Positions 1 through 7,903 of a stretch of 45,349 nucleotides of DNA are shown here, one piece after another. The DNA comes from DATKZH01 sp964475955 (GTDB lineage: Bacteria; Planctomycetota; Planctomycetia; Pirellulales; Thermoguttaceae): positions 1-45,349 of the forward strand of contig CAYYZY010000048.1 in NCBI GenBank assembly GCA_964475955.1, read 5' to 3'. Both the position numbers and the translations under genes were made by a program. Each line of letters starts with the position of its first letter. The stretch's first letter is position 1. Below the pieces are notes generated by a model that had not been told where the DNA came from, ran no database searches, and worked only from the letters and a program-made list of their open reading frames with translations.

Positions 1-1472
1 AAGCCGCCGGCGCCGCAATCGGTCACGGCGTTGTAGAGGCCCCGGTCGCGGGCGACCAGGAGCACGTCGACGAGCATCTTTTCGGTGATGGCGTTTCCGA
101 TCTGGACGGCGCCGCCGGAAACGGTTTCACTTTCGCTGGTCAGCTCGGCGGAGCTGAACGTGGCGCCGTGGATGCCGTCGCGCCCGGTGCGCCCACCCAC
201 GGCCACGGCCAGGTCGCCCGGCTTGGGCTCCTTGTGCGACTTGTCGCGGGGGATCAGCCCGATGTTTCCGCAGTAGACCAGCGGGTTGCCCAGATACCGG
301 CGGTCGAAGTAGACGGCACCGTTGACGGTGGGGATGCCCATCCGGTTGCCGTAATCGCGGACCCCGGCGACGACGCCCTTCATCACGCGGCGGGGATGGA
401 GCACGCCGGGCGGGAGCTGGTCGGCGGGGAAGTCGGGCGGGGCGAAGCAGAAGACGTCGGTGTTGGCGACCGGCTTGGCGCCCATGCCGGTTCCCATGGG
501 ATCGCGGATCACGCCGCCGATGCCCGTGTTGGCCCCGCCGTACGGCTCCAGGGCCGAGGGGTGGTTGTGCGTTTCGACCTTGAAGACGACGTTGAACTCG
601 TCGTCGAAGCGGACCACGCCGGCGTTGTCCTCGAACACGCTCACGCACCAGTCGTCGTCGCCGGCCCGACGGCGGATCTGCGTGGTGGCCGCGAAGATCG
701 TGTCGCGGAGCATGTTCTCGAACGCCCGCTCGCCCCCTTCGTCGCGGTAGCGGATCCGGCCGGCCAGCGTTTTATGACTACAGTGCTCGCTCCAGGTTTG
801 GGCGAGCGTTTCCAGCTCGACGTCGGTCGGGTCCCGCCCCAGTCGCTGGAAGTAGGCCCGAATCGTCTGCATCTCGACCAGCGACAGGTAGAGCTGGCCC
901 TTGATGCTCAGCTCGGCGAGCGCCTCGTCGTCCATCGTGCGGATGGCCACGTTCACCGGCTGGAAATCGTAGGGCGAACCGACCTCCAGGCGATCGAGCT
1001 CGAGCGGACCGACGATCGCCTGCTCGATCGCGTCGTTGGCCAGGATCTTGGAGATCACCACGTTCAGCTCGTCGTCGGGCAGCCCGCCGATCCAGTACTT
1101 CTTGAACGTGCGGACCGCCTCGGCCTCGATGCCCAGATCGGCGATGGCCGAAAGCGCACTCTGGGCCACCGGGTCCATCACGCCCGGCTTGGGCAGCACG
1201 TGGACGAGCCGGCTCGGGCCGTCGGGCGCTTCGTCGAGCGCGGCGTCGCCCACCGGCGCCACGACCGTGCGCTCCACCACGCGGTCGGCCAAGAGCTCGT
1301 TGGCGATCCGCATCATCGGCTCGCGCTCGACCTCGGCCTGCACCAGGTAGCCGCGTGCGGCCCGAACCGCCAGGTCGTGGGCCAGGCCCAGGTCGGCGAC
1401 GTCGCCGGCCACCCCGTCGCCGATCAGGTCGGGCTGTCCCGGCGCCGGATAGATGTCAATTTCCCAGAGCAT
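1..1472 (-). CDS. purL: Phosphoribosylformylglycinamidine synthase (PurL), partial
   Basis: Purine biosynthesis enzyme that makes FGAM from FGAR, ATP and glutamine. Only the first 490 codons are present; the 3' end runs off the window. I read the frame from the ATG at 1472. Hallmarks are TWSEHCSHK near residues 224-234 and KVETHNHPSALEPYGG followed by NTGIGG near 295-315, the FGAR/ATP-binding core of PurL. Before the first of these lies about 190 residues of extension, much longer than in small PurL. It contains PKPGVMDP near residue 91 and a following FKKYW segment that resemble PurS, so this looks like a PurS-PurL fusion. The start overlaps the end of tyrA by 17 nt, so the two are probably translated from one message. 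Family identity is certain; the PurS reading is inference. Confidence 0.96.
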   Translation of the reverse strand, partial: MLWEIDIYPAPGQPDLIGDGVAGDVADLGLAHDLAVRAARGYLVQAEVEREPMMRIANELLADRVVERTVVAPVGDAALDEAPDGPSRLVHVLPKPGVMDPVAQSALSAIADLGIEAEAVRTFKKYWIGGLPDDELNVVISKILANDAIEQAIVGPLELDRLEVGSPYDFQPVNVAIRTMDDEALAELSIKGQLYLSLVEMQTIRAYFQRLGRDPTDVELETLAQTWSEHCSHKTLAGRIRYRDEGGERAFENMLRDTIFAATTQIRRRAGDDDWCVSVFEDNAGVVRFDDEFNVVFKVETHNHPSALEPYGGANTGIGGVIRDPMGTGMGAKPVANTDVFCFAPPDFPADQLPPGVLHPRRVMKGVVAGVRDYGNRMGIPTVNGAVYFDRRYLGNPLVYCGNIGLIPRDKSHKEPKPGDLAVAVGGRTGRDGIHGATFSSAELTSESETVSGGAVQIGNAITEKMLVDVLLVARDRGLYNAVTDCGAGG

Positions 1473-2301
1473 CGCGGTTCTTTTTCGCTTTCCCGAGGAA
1501 GTCTTTGACGGTAGAAAGATCGCCTTGGTCGATTGCCGCCCGAAGGGCCGCCAGTTGCTCGTCGAACCGCGCCAGGGCGGCGAGCACGTTGTCGCGGTTG
1601 AGCGACATGATCTGCGTCCACAGCTCCGGACTCGCGGCGGCCAGCCGCGTCGTGTCGCGAAAGCCCGTTCCCGAGAGCCGGAAGTACGTTTCCGGCAGCG
1701 TGGCGGCCAAGGCCGCCGCCACCGCGTGGGGAAGATGGCTCGCCAGCGCTATCGCCCGATCGTGCTCGTCGGCCGACATCCGCACGACGACCGACCCCAA
1801 ACCGGACCAGAGGCGCTCGACGCGGTCGTAGTCGGCCGGGCGCGTGTTTGCCGTGGGCGTGACGACGGCCAGCCGCCCGTCGAACAGGTCGGCCCGCGCG
1901 TTGGACGGCCCGGTCTTCTCGCTTCCCGCTAGGGGGTGGCTGCCGAGGAAGCGGCATCCGCGGGCAAGCCCCTCGTCCAACGCCTCGACGATCGATTGCT
2001 TGGCGCTGCCGGCGTCGGTGATGAGCGTCTCGGCCGGGCAGTGCTGGGCCGCCGCGCGCACGTGGTCGACGATCCCGGCCACCGGCGAGCAGACCACGAC
2101 GAGTTCGGCCTCGGCCACGCCTTTGGCCAAATCGATGGTCGTGTTGGTGACCGCCCCGACGCGCCGCGCGCTGCGCAAGCTCGTCTGACGCCGGCCGATG
2201 CCCACCACCCGCTCCGCCAAGCCCAGCTTGCGCAGCGCCATCCCGATCGATCCGCCGATCAGACCCACGCCGATAATGGCCACCGTACCGAAGCGCCTCA
2301 C
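1456..2301 (-). CDS. tyrA: Prephenate/arogenate dehydrogenase (TyrA family)
   Basis: NAD(P)-dependent enzyme of tyrosine synthesis that oxidatively decarboxylates prephenate or arogenate. The product of 281 aa starts with a Rossmann fold carrying GVGLIGGS at residues 11-18. The family motif SHPLAGSEKTG follows, with the probable catalytic His near residue 122. The C-terminal half is the helical dimerisation domain. I chose the GTG at 2301 because AGGGAGG lies just upstream and the Rossmann strand begins a few residues later; the frame stays open to 2481, but that extension is basic and unlike the family. The stop overlaps the purL start. Whether prephenate or arogenate is the substrate cannot be told from sequence. 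Confidence 0.93.
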   Translation of the reverse strand: MRRFGTVAIIGVGLIGGSIGMALRKLGLAERVVGIGRRQTSLRSARRVGAVTNTTIDLAKGVAEAELVVVCSPVAGIVDHVRAAAQHCPAETLITDAGSAKQSIVEALDEGLARGCRFLGSHPLAGSEKTGPSNARADLFDGRLAVVTPTANTRPADYDRVERLWSGLGSVVVRMSADEHDRAIALASHLPHAVAAALAATLPETYFRLSGTGFRDTTRLAAASPELWTQIMSLNRDNVLAALARFDEQLAALRAAIDQGDLSTVKDFLGKAKKNRDALGN

Positions 2302-2479
2302 GGCCTCGCCTCCCTGGCTCGCAGAACGAAGCCGCGATTGTAGCAGATCGCCGAGGCTTTGACGCGGGTCCCCGAAAGGGGGGCGTGCAGGGCAACCGAT
2401 CGAAGCCGACGGGCGAGGCCGTCGCCGTGTTACAATCGCATTGTCCCGGGCAGTATCCCGACATGCGAAGTGCCCCCCC

Positions 2480-3187
2480 ATGACGAAGCACGACCTACCG
2501 CGTTCCCGGTTCTTTCCGCCCGTCGAGCAGGCCAGCCCTGAAGGGCTCCTCGCTCTGGGGGGGAGCCTGGCCCCCGAGTGGCTGTTGGACGCCTACCAAC
2601 ATGGCATCTTCCCCTGGCCGTTCGACGAAGACGCCCCCATCGCCTGGTGGTCGCCCGACCCCCGGGCGGTCATCGAACTCGATGCCTTCCACGTCTCGCG
2701 CCGCTTGCGGCGCACCCTGCGAAGCGGGCGGTTCCAGGTCACCTGCGACCGCGACTTCGCCGGGGTGATCGCCGGCTGCGCCGCCGCGCCCGGCCGGGTG
2801 GGCCGCACGTGGATCACCCCGGCGATGGTCGACGCCTACACCGAGTTATTCGAGCGGGGACATGCGCACAGCGTCGAGGCGTGGCGCGACGGCCGGCTCG
2901 CCGGAGGGGTCTATGGGGTTGCTATTGGGGGCATATTCGCGGCGGAGTCGAAGTTCTATCGGTCGCGTGACGGCTCGAAGGTGGCATTGGCGCATCTGGT
3001 CGCCCACCTCCGAGCCCGGGGCTATCGGCTTCTCGACATCCAGCAGCTTACCCCGCACACGGCCCGGCTCGGGGCGATCGAGGTCCCGCGCGATGCGTAC
3101 TTGCGGCGATTGGCCGAGGCCGTGGCCCTGCGCGTCAGCTTCGGAGAGCGTTTGGAGTCGGAAGGGGCCTGGGATTTGGAAGCTTAG
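2480..3187 (+). CDS. aat: Leucyl/phenylalanyl-tRNA-protein transferase
   Basis: Aat transfers Leu or Phe from tRNA to N-terminal Arg/Lys of proteins, marking them for ClpS/ClpAP (N-degron pathway, cytoplasm). The product of 235 aa is normal family length. Visible signatures are GIFPWP (residues 42-47), WWSPDPR (56-62), the WIT segment near 110, ESKFYRSRDGSKVAL, and the end motif with LLDIQQLTPHTARLGA. Typical Aat proteins have an ESMFS-type motif and DCQ; here the segments read ESKFYR and DIQ, mild changes. The ATG at 2480 fits the family N-terminus; an upstream ATG at 2441 would add 13 residues. It is transcribed away from tyrA; TACAAT at 2431-2436 could be its -10 box, but I see no good -35. 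Confidence 0.94.
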   Translation: MTKHDLPRSRFFPPVEQASPEGLLALGGSLAPEWLLDAYQHGIFPWPFDEDAPIAWWSPDPRAVIELDAFHVSRRLRRTLRSGRFQVTCDRDFAGVIAGCAAAPGRVGRTWITPAMVDAYTELFERGHAHSVEAWRDGRLAGGVYGVAIGGIFAAESKFYRSRDGSKVALAHLVAHLRARGYRLLDIQQLTPHTARLGAIEVPRDAYLRRLAEAVALRVSFGERLESEGAWDLEA

Positions 3188-3222
3188 GGGCCGGACCGTC
3201 GGCGGCGCAGGGAGTACAATGG

Positions 3223-3362
3223 GCTAACCCGCATTTCTCACCAGCCGGGGAGACTGAACGACACGGCGTCCACACCAACCCGAAGCGCAAGCGAGGCGAA
3301 GTCCAGGCCAGTGCCTCGCTTGCGCTTCGGGTTGGTGTGGCTGGTGAGAAATGCGGGCTAAC
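3223..3362. repeat. Long nested inverted repeat (family C)
   Basis: Two nested perfect inverted repeats. The outer arms are 19 nt (3228-3246 with 3339-3357, starting CCCGCATTTCTCACCAG). The inner arms are 28 nt (3270-3297 with 3313-3340, containing CCCGAAGCGCAAGCGAGG) around a 15-nt loop. Transcribed, the whole block would fold into one long hairpin in the 218-nt gap between aat and the DUF1080 gene. A related single arm occurs at 31677-31705. Confidence 0.9.
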
Positions 3363-3405
3363 CACAAGACCGCGCGGATAGAACAACAGAAAGGGGAATC
3401 CAACC

Positions 3406-4122
3406 ATGACGCGCAACCGCCGCTGGATACTGATCGTGATCGGGGTGATCGCCATCATGGGCGCGCGCACCGAGGCACGGGCCGAAGGGCATCCGAAGAT
3501 CGACCTCGACGCGGGCTGGCAATCGCTGTTCAACGGCAAGGACCTCTCCGGCTGGGAGACCCGCGATAGCGAGGGCCGAAAGGCCCCGGCCGGCACCTGG
3601 ACCGTCGAAGACGGCACGCTCACCCGCAAGGGGCACGCCTACTTGTGGAGCGAGGAGGAGTTCGGCGACTTCATCCTCGACCTGGAGTTCAAGGTTTCGC
3701 CGGGCACCAACAGCGGCATCATCCTCCGCCACAAGCCCGATCCCACGGCGAAATGCTACTGGTGGAACGGGCTTTTGGAGGTGCAGATCCTCGACTGCCA
3801 CGGCAAGGAGGTGCCCGACAAGCACGACTGCTGCGCCCTGTACGACATGATCGCCCCCCGCAAGAACACGATGCGCAAGGCCGGCGACTGGAACCGCGTG
3901 ACGATCGCGGCCAAGGGGAGCCGGATCGGCGTGGTGCTCAACGGCGAGGAGGTGATCGACGTCGACCTCGACGACTGGACCGAGGCCGGAAAGAACCCCG
4001 ACGGCACGCCCAACAAGTACCACAAGCCGATGAGCGACCTGCGCCGCAAGGGCCACATCCTGTTCCAGGACCACCCCGGCTCGATCTGGTTCCGCAACGT
4101 GTTCGTCAAGCGGCTCGACTGA
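3406..4122 (+). CDS. Secreted DUF1080 (3-keto-disaccharide hydrolase-like) protein
   Basis: Secreted protein of 238 aa. A signal peptide (about residues 1-26, ending ARAEG) is followed by a single DUF1080 domain, a concanavalin-like beta-sandwich. Seen motifs are GWQSLFNGKDLSGWE (about 36-50), NSGIILRH, the LLEVQILD strand, DMIAP, GDWNRVTI and the closing IWFRNVFVKRL. DUF1080 is greatly expanded in planctomycetes; members are annotated as 3-keto-disaccharide hydrolases or glycan-binding domains. The ATG has AAAGGGGA about 8 nt upstream. It stands alone, convergent with the HtrA gene, and no sugar-oxidising partner is adjacent. The specific substrate is unknown. Confidence 0.9.
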   Translation: MTRNRRWILIVIGVIAIMGARTEARAEGHPKIDLDAGWQSLFNGKDLSGWETRDSEGRKAPAGTWTVEDGTLTRKGHAYLWSEEEFGDFILDLEFKVSPGTNSGIILRHKPDPTAKCYWWNGLLEVQILDCHGKEVPDKHDCCALYDMIAPRKNTMRKAGDWNRVTIAAKGSRIGVVLNGEEVIDVDLDDWTEAGKNPDGTPNKYHKPMSDLRRKGHILFQDHPGSIWFRNVFVKRLD

Positions 4123-4182
4123 AGCGGCGTCGCGCGGCTGGGGCGCGCACCGCGCGAGATCGGAAAGCGGCCCCGAGCGGTT

Positions 4183-5367
4183 TCACGCCCCCTCGTCGAG
4201 CGTGACCGGCACGTCCTTGCGGCGGCCGTCGCGGAGGACGGTGACCGTGACGCGATCGCCCGGCTTCTTGCTCTCCAGGATGGCCAGCAGGTCGTCGGCC
4301 CGCTCGACCGGCTGCCCGTCGACGGCCACGATCACGTCGGCGGCCGAGATGTCGACCGACTCCTGCCGGTACACGATCGGGCCCTGCCGTTTCTCCCGGA
4401 CCACCAGGCGCGGCCCCCGCAACCCCGCGCGTTGGGCCGCCCCGCCTTCGACCAGCTTGGTGATCAGCAGCCCCTCGCTCGTGCTGTAGACCGAGGCAAT
4501 GCCGACGTCGGCCCGGACCACGTGGCCGCGCTCGATCAGGTCGGGCAGGATTCGCGCGATCGTGTTGATGGGGATGGCGAAGCCGACGCCGGCGCTCTGG
4601 CCCGTGTTGCTGGCGATCACCGTGTTCATGCCGATCATCCGGCCGTGGCTATCGAGCAGCGGTCCGCCGGAGTTGCCGGGGTTGATGTCGGCGTCGATCT
4701 GGATCAGTTGCCGGAAGGCGCCGCGGCGCTGGGAGAGCGGGCGGTTGAGGCTCGAGATCACGCCGACCGAGAGCGTCCGTTCCAGCCCGAAGGGGTTCCC
4801 GATGGCCAGGGCGCGCTGGCCCACGCGGAGCCGCGACGAATCGCCCAACGCGACCGGGTAGAGCGAGTCTGCCGGGGCGTCGATCTTGAGCACGGCGGCG
4901 TCGTTGGGCTGGTCGGCCCCGATCGCCGCCGCCTCGTACGAATTCCCGTCGAACAGCGTGACCTCGATCGCCCGGGCGTCGGCCACCACGTGGAAATTGG
5001 TCAGCACGTGGCCCTGCTTGTCGATCACCACGCCGCTGCCGGCCCCTTCGGTGGGGACCTCGAACATGAAGAACCCGTCCCGGCGCACGCCGCGCGTGTC
5101 GATGTTCACCACGCTGCGATTCACCTGTTCGTAGACGGCGATGTTCACGCGCTCTTCCGGCGTCAGGTCCTCGCCCGGAAACGGATTCGCGGCGCTCGGG
5201 TCGACGGCCGGAAGCGGCCGCGTCGACGGCCGGCCCGCCCGGACCGGCCCGCCGTACGGCTCCTGGGCCGCTGTGCTCTCCGACGAGGCGAACGGCCCGA
5301 TCAGCATCGCCGAGAGCAGCACCCCGGCGCCGGCCGACACGATGCACAAAAGGAACGTCTTCTTCAT
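4183..5367 (-). CDS. HtrA/Deg-family serine protease with one PDZ domain
   Basis: Periplasmic or envelope trypsin-like protease/chaperone of 394 aa. The N-terminus (about 1-35) is a signal anchor or signal peptide. The protease domain (about 75-260) carries the triad His126 (TNFHVV), Asp156 (NDAAVL) and Ser233 (GNSGGP), so it should be active. A single PDZ domain follows (about 270-390) and contains VAVDGQPVERADDL; DegP itself has two, so this is DegS/HtrA-like. A Pro-rich linker (about 40-65) separates anchor and protease. It sits between the convergent DUF1080 gene and the SLC13 transporter, 118 nt from the latter. Confidence 0.94.
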   Translation of the reverse strand: MKKTFLLCIVSAGAGVLLSAMLIGPFASSESTAAQEPYGGPVRAGRPSTRPLPAVDPSAANPFPGEDLTPEERVNIAVYEQVNRSVVNIDTRGVRRDGFFMFEVPTEGAGSGVVIDKQGHVLTNFHVVADARAIEVTLFDGNSYEAAAIGADQPNDAAVLKIDAPADSLYPVALGDSSRLRVGQRALAIGNPFGLERTLSVGVISSLNRPLSQRRGAFRQLIQIDADINPGNSGGPLLDSHGRMIGMNTVIASNTGQSAGVGFAIPINTIARILPDLIERGHVVRADVGIASVYSTSEGLLITKLVEGGAAQRAGLRGPRLVVREKRQGPIVYRQESVDISAADVIVAVDGQPVERADDLLAILESKKPGDRVTVTVLRDGRRKDVPVTLDEGA

Positions 5368-5485
5368 GACGGTCTCCTCGCGCGGGAACGGGCTGGGCGG
5401 GCTCGACCCGCAATTTTTCCACGTTCGGGATAGCCCAGGGCAATTTCCGTAATCTTACGCATTTCGGTCGGGTTGGACGAGGGCC

Positions 5486-7414
5486 TCAGAGAGCGAACGG
5501 CCAGATGAGGGGGATGAGCGTCAACGCCGTGACCGCCATCAGCAGGGCCAGGGGCCACCCGGCCCGGAGGTAGTCGCGCGGATGGTAGCCGCCGGGGCCC
5601 ATCACCATCAGGTTCGTCTGGTAGCCGACGGGCGTCAAGAAGCTGAGCGAGGCCGCCAGCACGATGGCCATGACGAAGGGCCGGGGGCTGTGCCCCCCGA
5701 CGGCAGCCGTCTCCACGGCGATGGGAAACAGCATCACGGCGACCGCGTTGTTGGTGATCGTCTCGGTGAAGACGACCGTCAGCACGTAGAGCACGATCAA
5801 AAGCAGGTAGGGATTGCCTCCGCCGACCAGGCCGACCAGCGTCTCGGCGATGCTCTTGGCGGCGCCGCTTTCCTGCAAGGCGGCGCCCAGGCCCAGGGCG
5901 GCCGCGATCGTCACCAGGACGTGCAGGTCGACCGACGATCGGGCCTCGTTCAACGACAGGCATCGGCCCACGATCATCAGTCCGGCGATCGCCACGCCCG
6001 CGATCGCCGTCGACCCCAACCCCGCCAGCATCGCGTTTTCGACGCCCATCCGGCTCACCACGCTCGTACCCATCAGCCAGATCACCAGCGCCGCCAACAG
6101 CACGACGGCCAGCCAGGCGCGGTGATGGCGCCTCGCGGCCGAGCCCTTCACGTCGGCCACCAGGTAGAAATCGCTGCTGTGCCGGAAGCGGCGGCTGAAC
6201 TCGGTTCGCGTTTGCAGCAGGAGGGTATCGCCGGCCTGAAGGTCGATGTCGCCGATCTTGCTCGGCAACCGGGTCCCGTTGCGGTGAACGGCGACCACGG
6301 CGGCGCTGTAGCGCTCGCGGAAGTTCGCCTCGCGCACGGTTCTCCCGATCAAGGGCGACGAAGGCGACAGGACCACTTCGGTCAAACGCCGCATCTGACG
6401 CTTGTGGGGATGGAACTGATAGGTCGTATCTACTGCCGGCACCAAACCGGGGATCTTGTCGAGGTCGACGATCGTGGTCACCACGCCCGTGAAAATCAAC
6501 CGGTCGCCGGCGCGGATCCGGTCGCTGGGCGCGACCGGCGTGATCGCGTCGCCTTCCCTGTCGATTTCCATCAGGAACAGGCCCCGCAGGTGCCGTAACC
6601 CGGCCTCCTCAACCGTCTTGCCGACGAGCCGGCAGTCGGGCCGGACCAGCGTCTCGACCAGGTATTCCCTGCGCTGCTCGTCGAGCTGGTCGACCAGTTC
6701 CGTGCGGTCGGGGAGCGTTCGGCGGCCAAGCACCAGCAGGTACAGTCCCCCGAGCAGCGCGCACGGCAAACCGACCCGCCCGATCTCCCAAAGCGTCATG
6801 CCGCGCAATTCCGCGTGGAATGCCTCGGGGTCGGGCGCGTATCGCCCTCGCCCTTCGTCGATCCGCTGACCCTCCTCCTGATACCCTTCTCGCAAAAGCC
6901 CATTGACGATGATGTTCGTGCTCGTGCCGATCAGCGTGCACGTGCCCCCGAGGATCGCGAGGTAGCTGACCGGGATCAGAAGGCGCGACGGCGAGACGCC
7001 CCGTCGGCGGCACCAGTCGAGCACCACCGGCACGAACATCGCCACCACGGCCGTGTTGAGGATGACCGCGGAAATCGCCTCCAGGGCCAGCGTCAGCCGA
7101 ATCGTAGCCGACTCGGGCGTGCGCACCTTGCCCAGAAGCCAGTTGCCCACCTGGTCGAGCACGCCGGTCGACCGAAGCCCCGCCGCCACGACGAACAGCG
7201 CGGCGATCGTGATCACCGCCTCGTTGGAGAACCCGGCCAGCGCCTGGGCCGGCGAGATCACCCCGAGAACGGTCACCGCGACTAGACCGCCGAGGAAGAG
7301 AAGATCGGTCGGTGCCCCCCGGCGCAACAGCATCGTGGCAAACACGGCCAGCGTGACCAGCACGCTGATCCAGCCGGAGAACGACATCTCGATCGAGGCG
7401 AAGGCGGGGATCAC
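5486..7414 (-). CDS. SLC13/DASS-type transporter with two RCK_C domains
   Basis: Inner-membrane carrier of 642 aa. The N-terminal half has about six membrane segments (residues 13-230). The region about 250-420 is soluble and contains two RCK_C (TrkA_C) ligand-binding domains; each ends in the typical AGDRLIF or AGDTLLL strand. The second half has about six further membrane segments. Two pseudo-repeated motifs that form substrate and Na+ sites in DASS carriers are seen: GGTCTLIGTSTN (156-167) and SFLTPVGYQTN (591-601), each paired with an NTAV or NNAV segment. Substrate could be a dicarboxylate, sulfate or other anion. TATACT at 7471-7476 (complement) may be the -10 box. Confidence 0.9.
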   Translation of the reverse strand: MIPAFASIEMSFSGWISVLVTLAVFATMLLRRGAPTDLLFLGGLVAVTVLGVISPAQALAGFSNEAVITIAALFVVAAGLRSTGVLDQVGNWLLGKVRTPESATIRLTLALEAISAVILNTAVVAMFVPVVLDWCRRRGVSPSRLLIPVSYLAILGGTCTLIGTSTNIIVNGLLREGYQEEGQRIDEGRGRYAPDPEAFHAELRGMTLWEIGRVGLPCALLGGLYLLVLGRRTLPDRTELVDQLDEQRREYLVETLVRPDCRLVGKTVEEAGLRHLRGLFLMEIDREGDAITPVAPSDRIRAGDRLIFTGVVTTIVDLDKIPGLVPAVDTTYQFHPHKRQMRRLTEVVLSPSSPLIGRTVREANFRERYSAAVVAVHRNGTRLPSKIGDIDLQAGDTLLLQTRTEFSRRFRHSSDFYLVADVKGSAARRHHRAWLAVVLLAALVIWLMGTSVVSRMGVENAMLAGLGSTAIAGVAIAGLMIVGRCLSLNEARSSVDLHVLVTIAAALGLGAALQESGAAKSIAETLVGLVGGGNPYLLLIVLYVLTVVFTETITNNAVAVMLFPIAVETAAVGGHSPRPFVMAIVLAASLSFLTPVGYQTNLMVMGPGGYHPRDYLRAGWPLALLMAVTALTLIPLIWPFAL

Positions 7415-7903
7415 GGCTTCCTACTGTCGAACGCGCGATTCGAATCCGTCGGCCGAAAGATGGGCCGGACAGTATACCGCCTGGGCGCCCGGACACGGAA
7501 CGGGAGTTTGCCGACAACGGGTCGATCACGCAACGTGGAGATTTTCGTGAGGGCGGCCGAGATTTCCGGGGGCAGGGCCGATATTCGCTACCGATTGCTC
7601 AAATTGCCTATGTTGACGACCTTGTGTTTCCCAGCATGTAAGGTTGCCCCAGTTTGTCCCAGAAAACCCGTGGACATCTCCGCAATGTTCGCCAGGCTAG
7701 TTCAAGCCCGCTAGCTAATCAAAACCTCAAAGGTCTCCATGCACCCGAGAATACGCCGATTACCTAATGACGCCATCTTTCTTTCTCCGATACGGTTATC
7801 GGTTGCTGGGTTGGCTGCGAACCTCGCCCCGTGCGACGCCGTTCGCAGCGGTACGGATTTTCGGCTCTCACTTACGCAGTCGAGGCTTTTCCTGGGAGGA
7901 TTC
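7415..7903. other. 489-nt non-coding region upstream of the acidic repeat gene
   Basis: Noticeably lower in GC than its surroundings. It probably holds the promoter of the SLC13 gene (complement) and that of the acidic protein. A weak candidate for the latter is TTGACG at 7613-7618 with TGTAAG at 7637-7642. A hairpin with a 9-bp stem (GCTGCGAAC, 7814-7822, with 7841-7849) lies in the probable leader. An open frame from 7739 to the start at 7904 has no ribosome-binding site and no recognisable protein. Confidence 0.5.

Noticed and set aside
7739..7903. Upstream start for the acidic protein at 7739
   Set aside because: No ribosome-binding site and a non-signal-like N-terminus; the ATG at 7904 follows GGGAGGA and starts a signal peptide.
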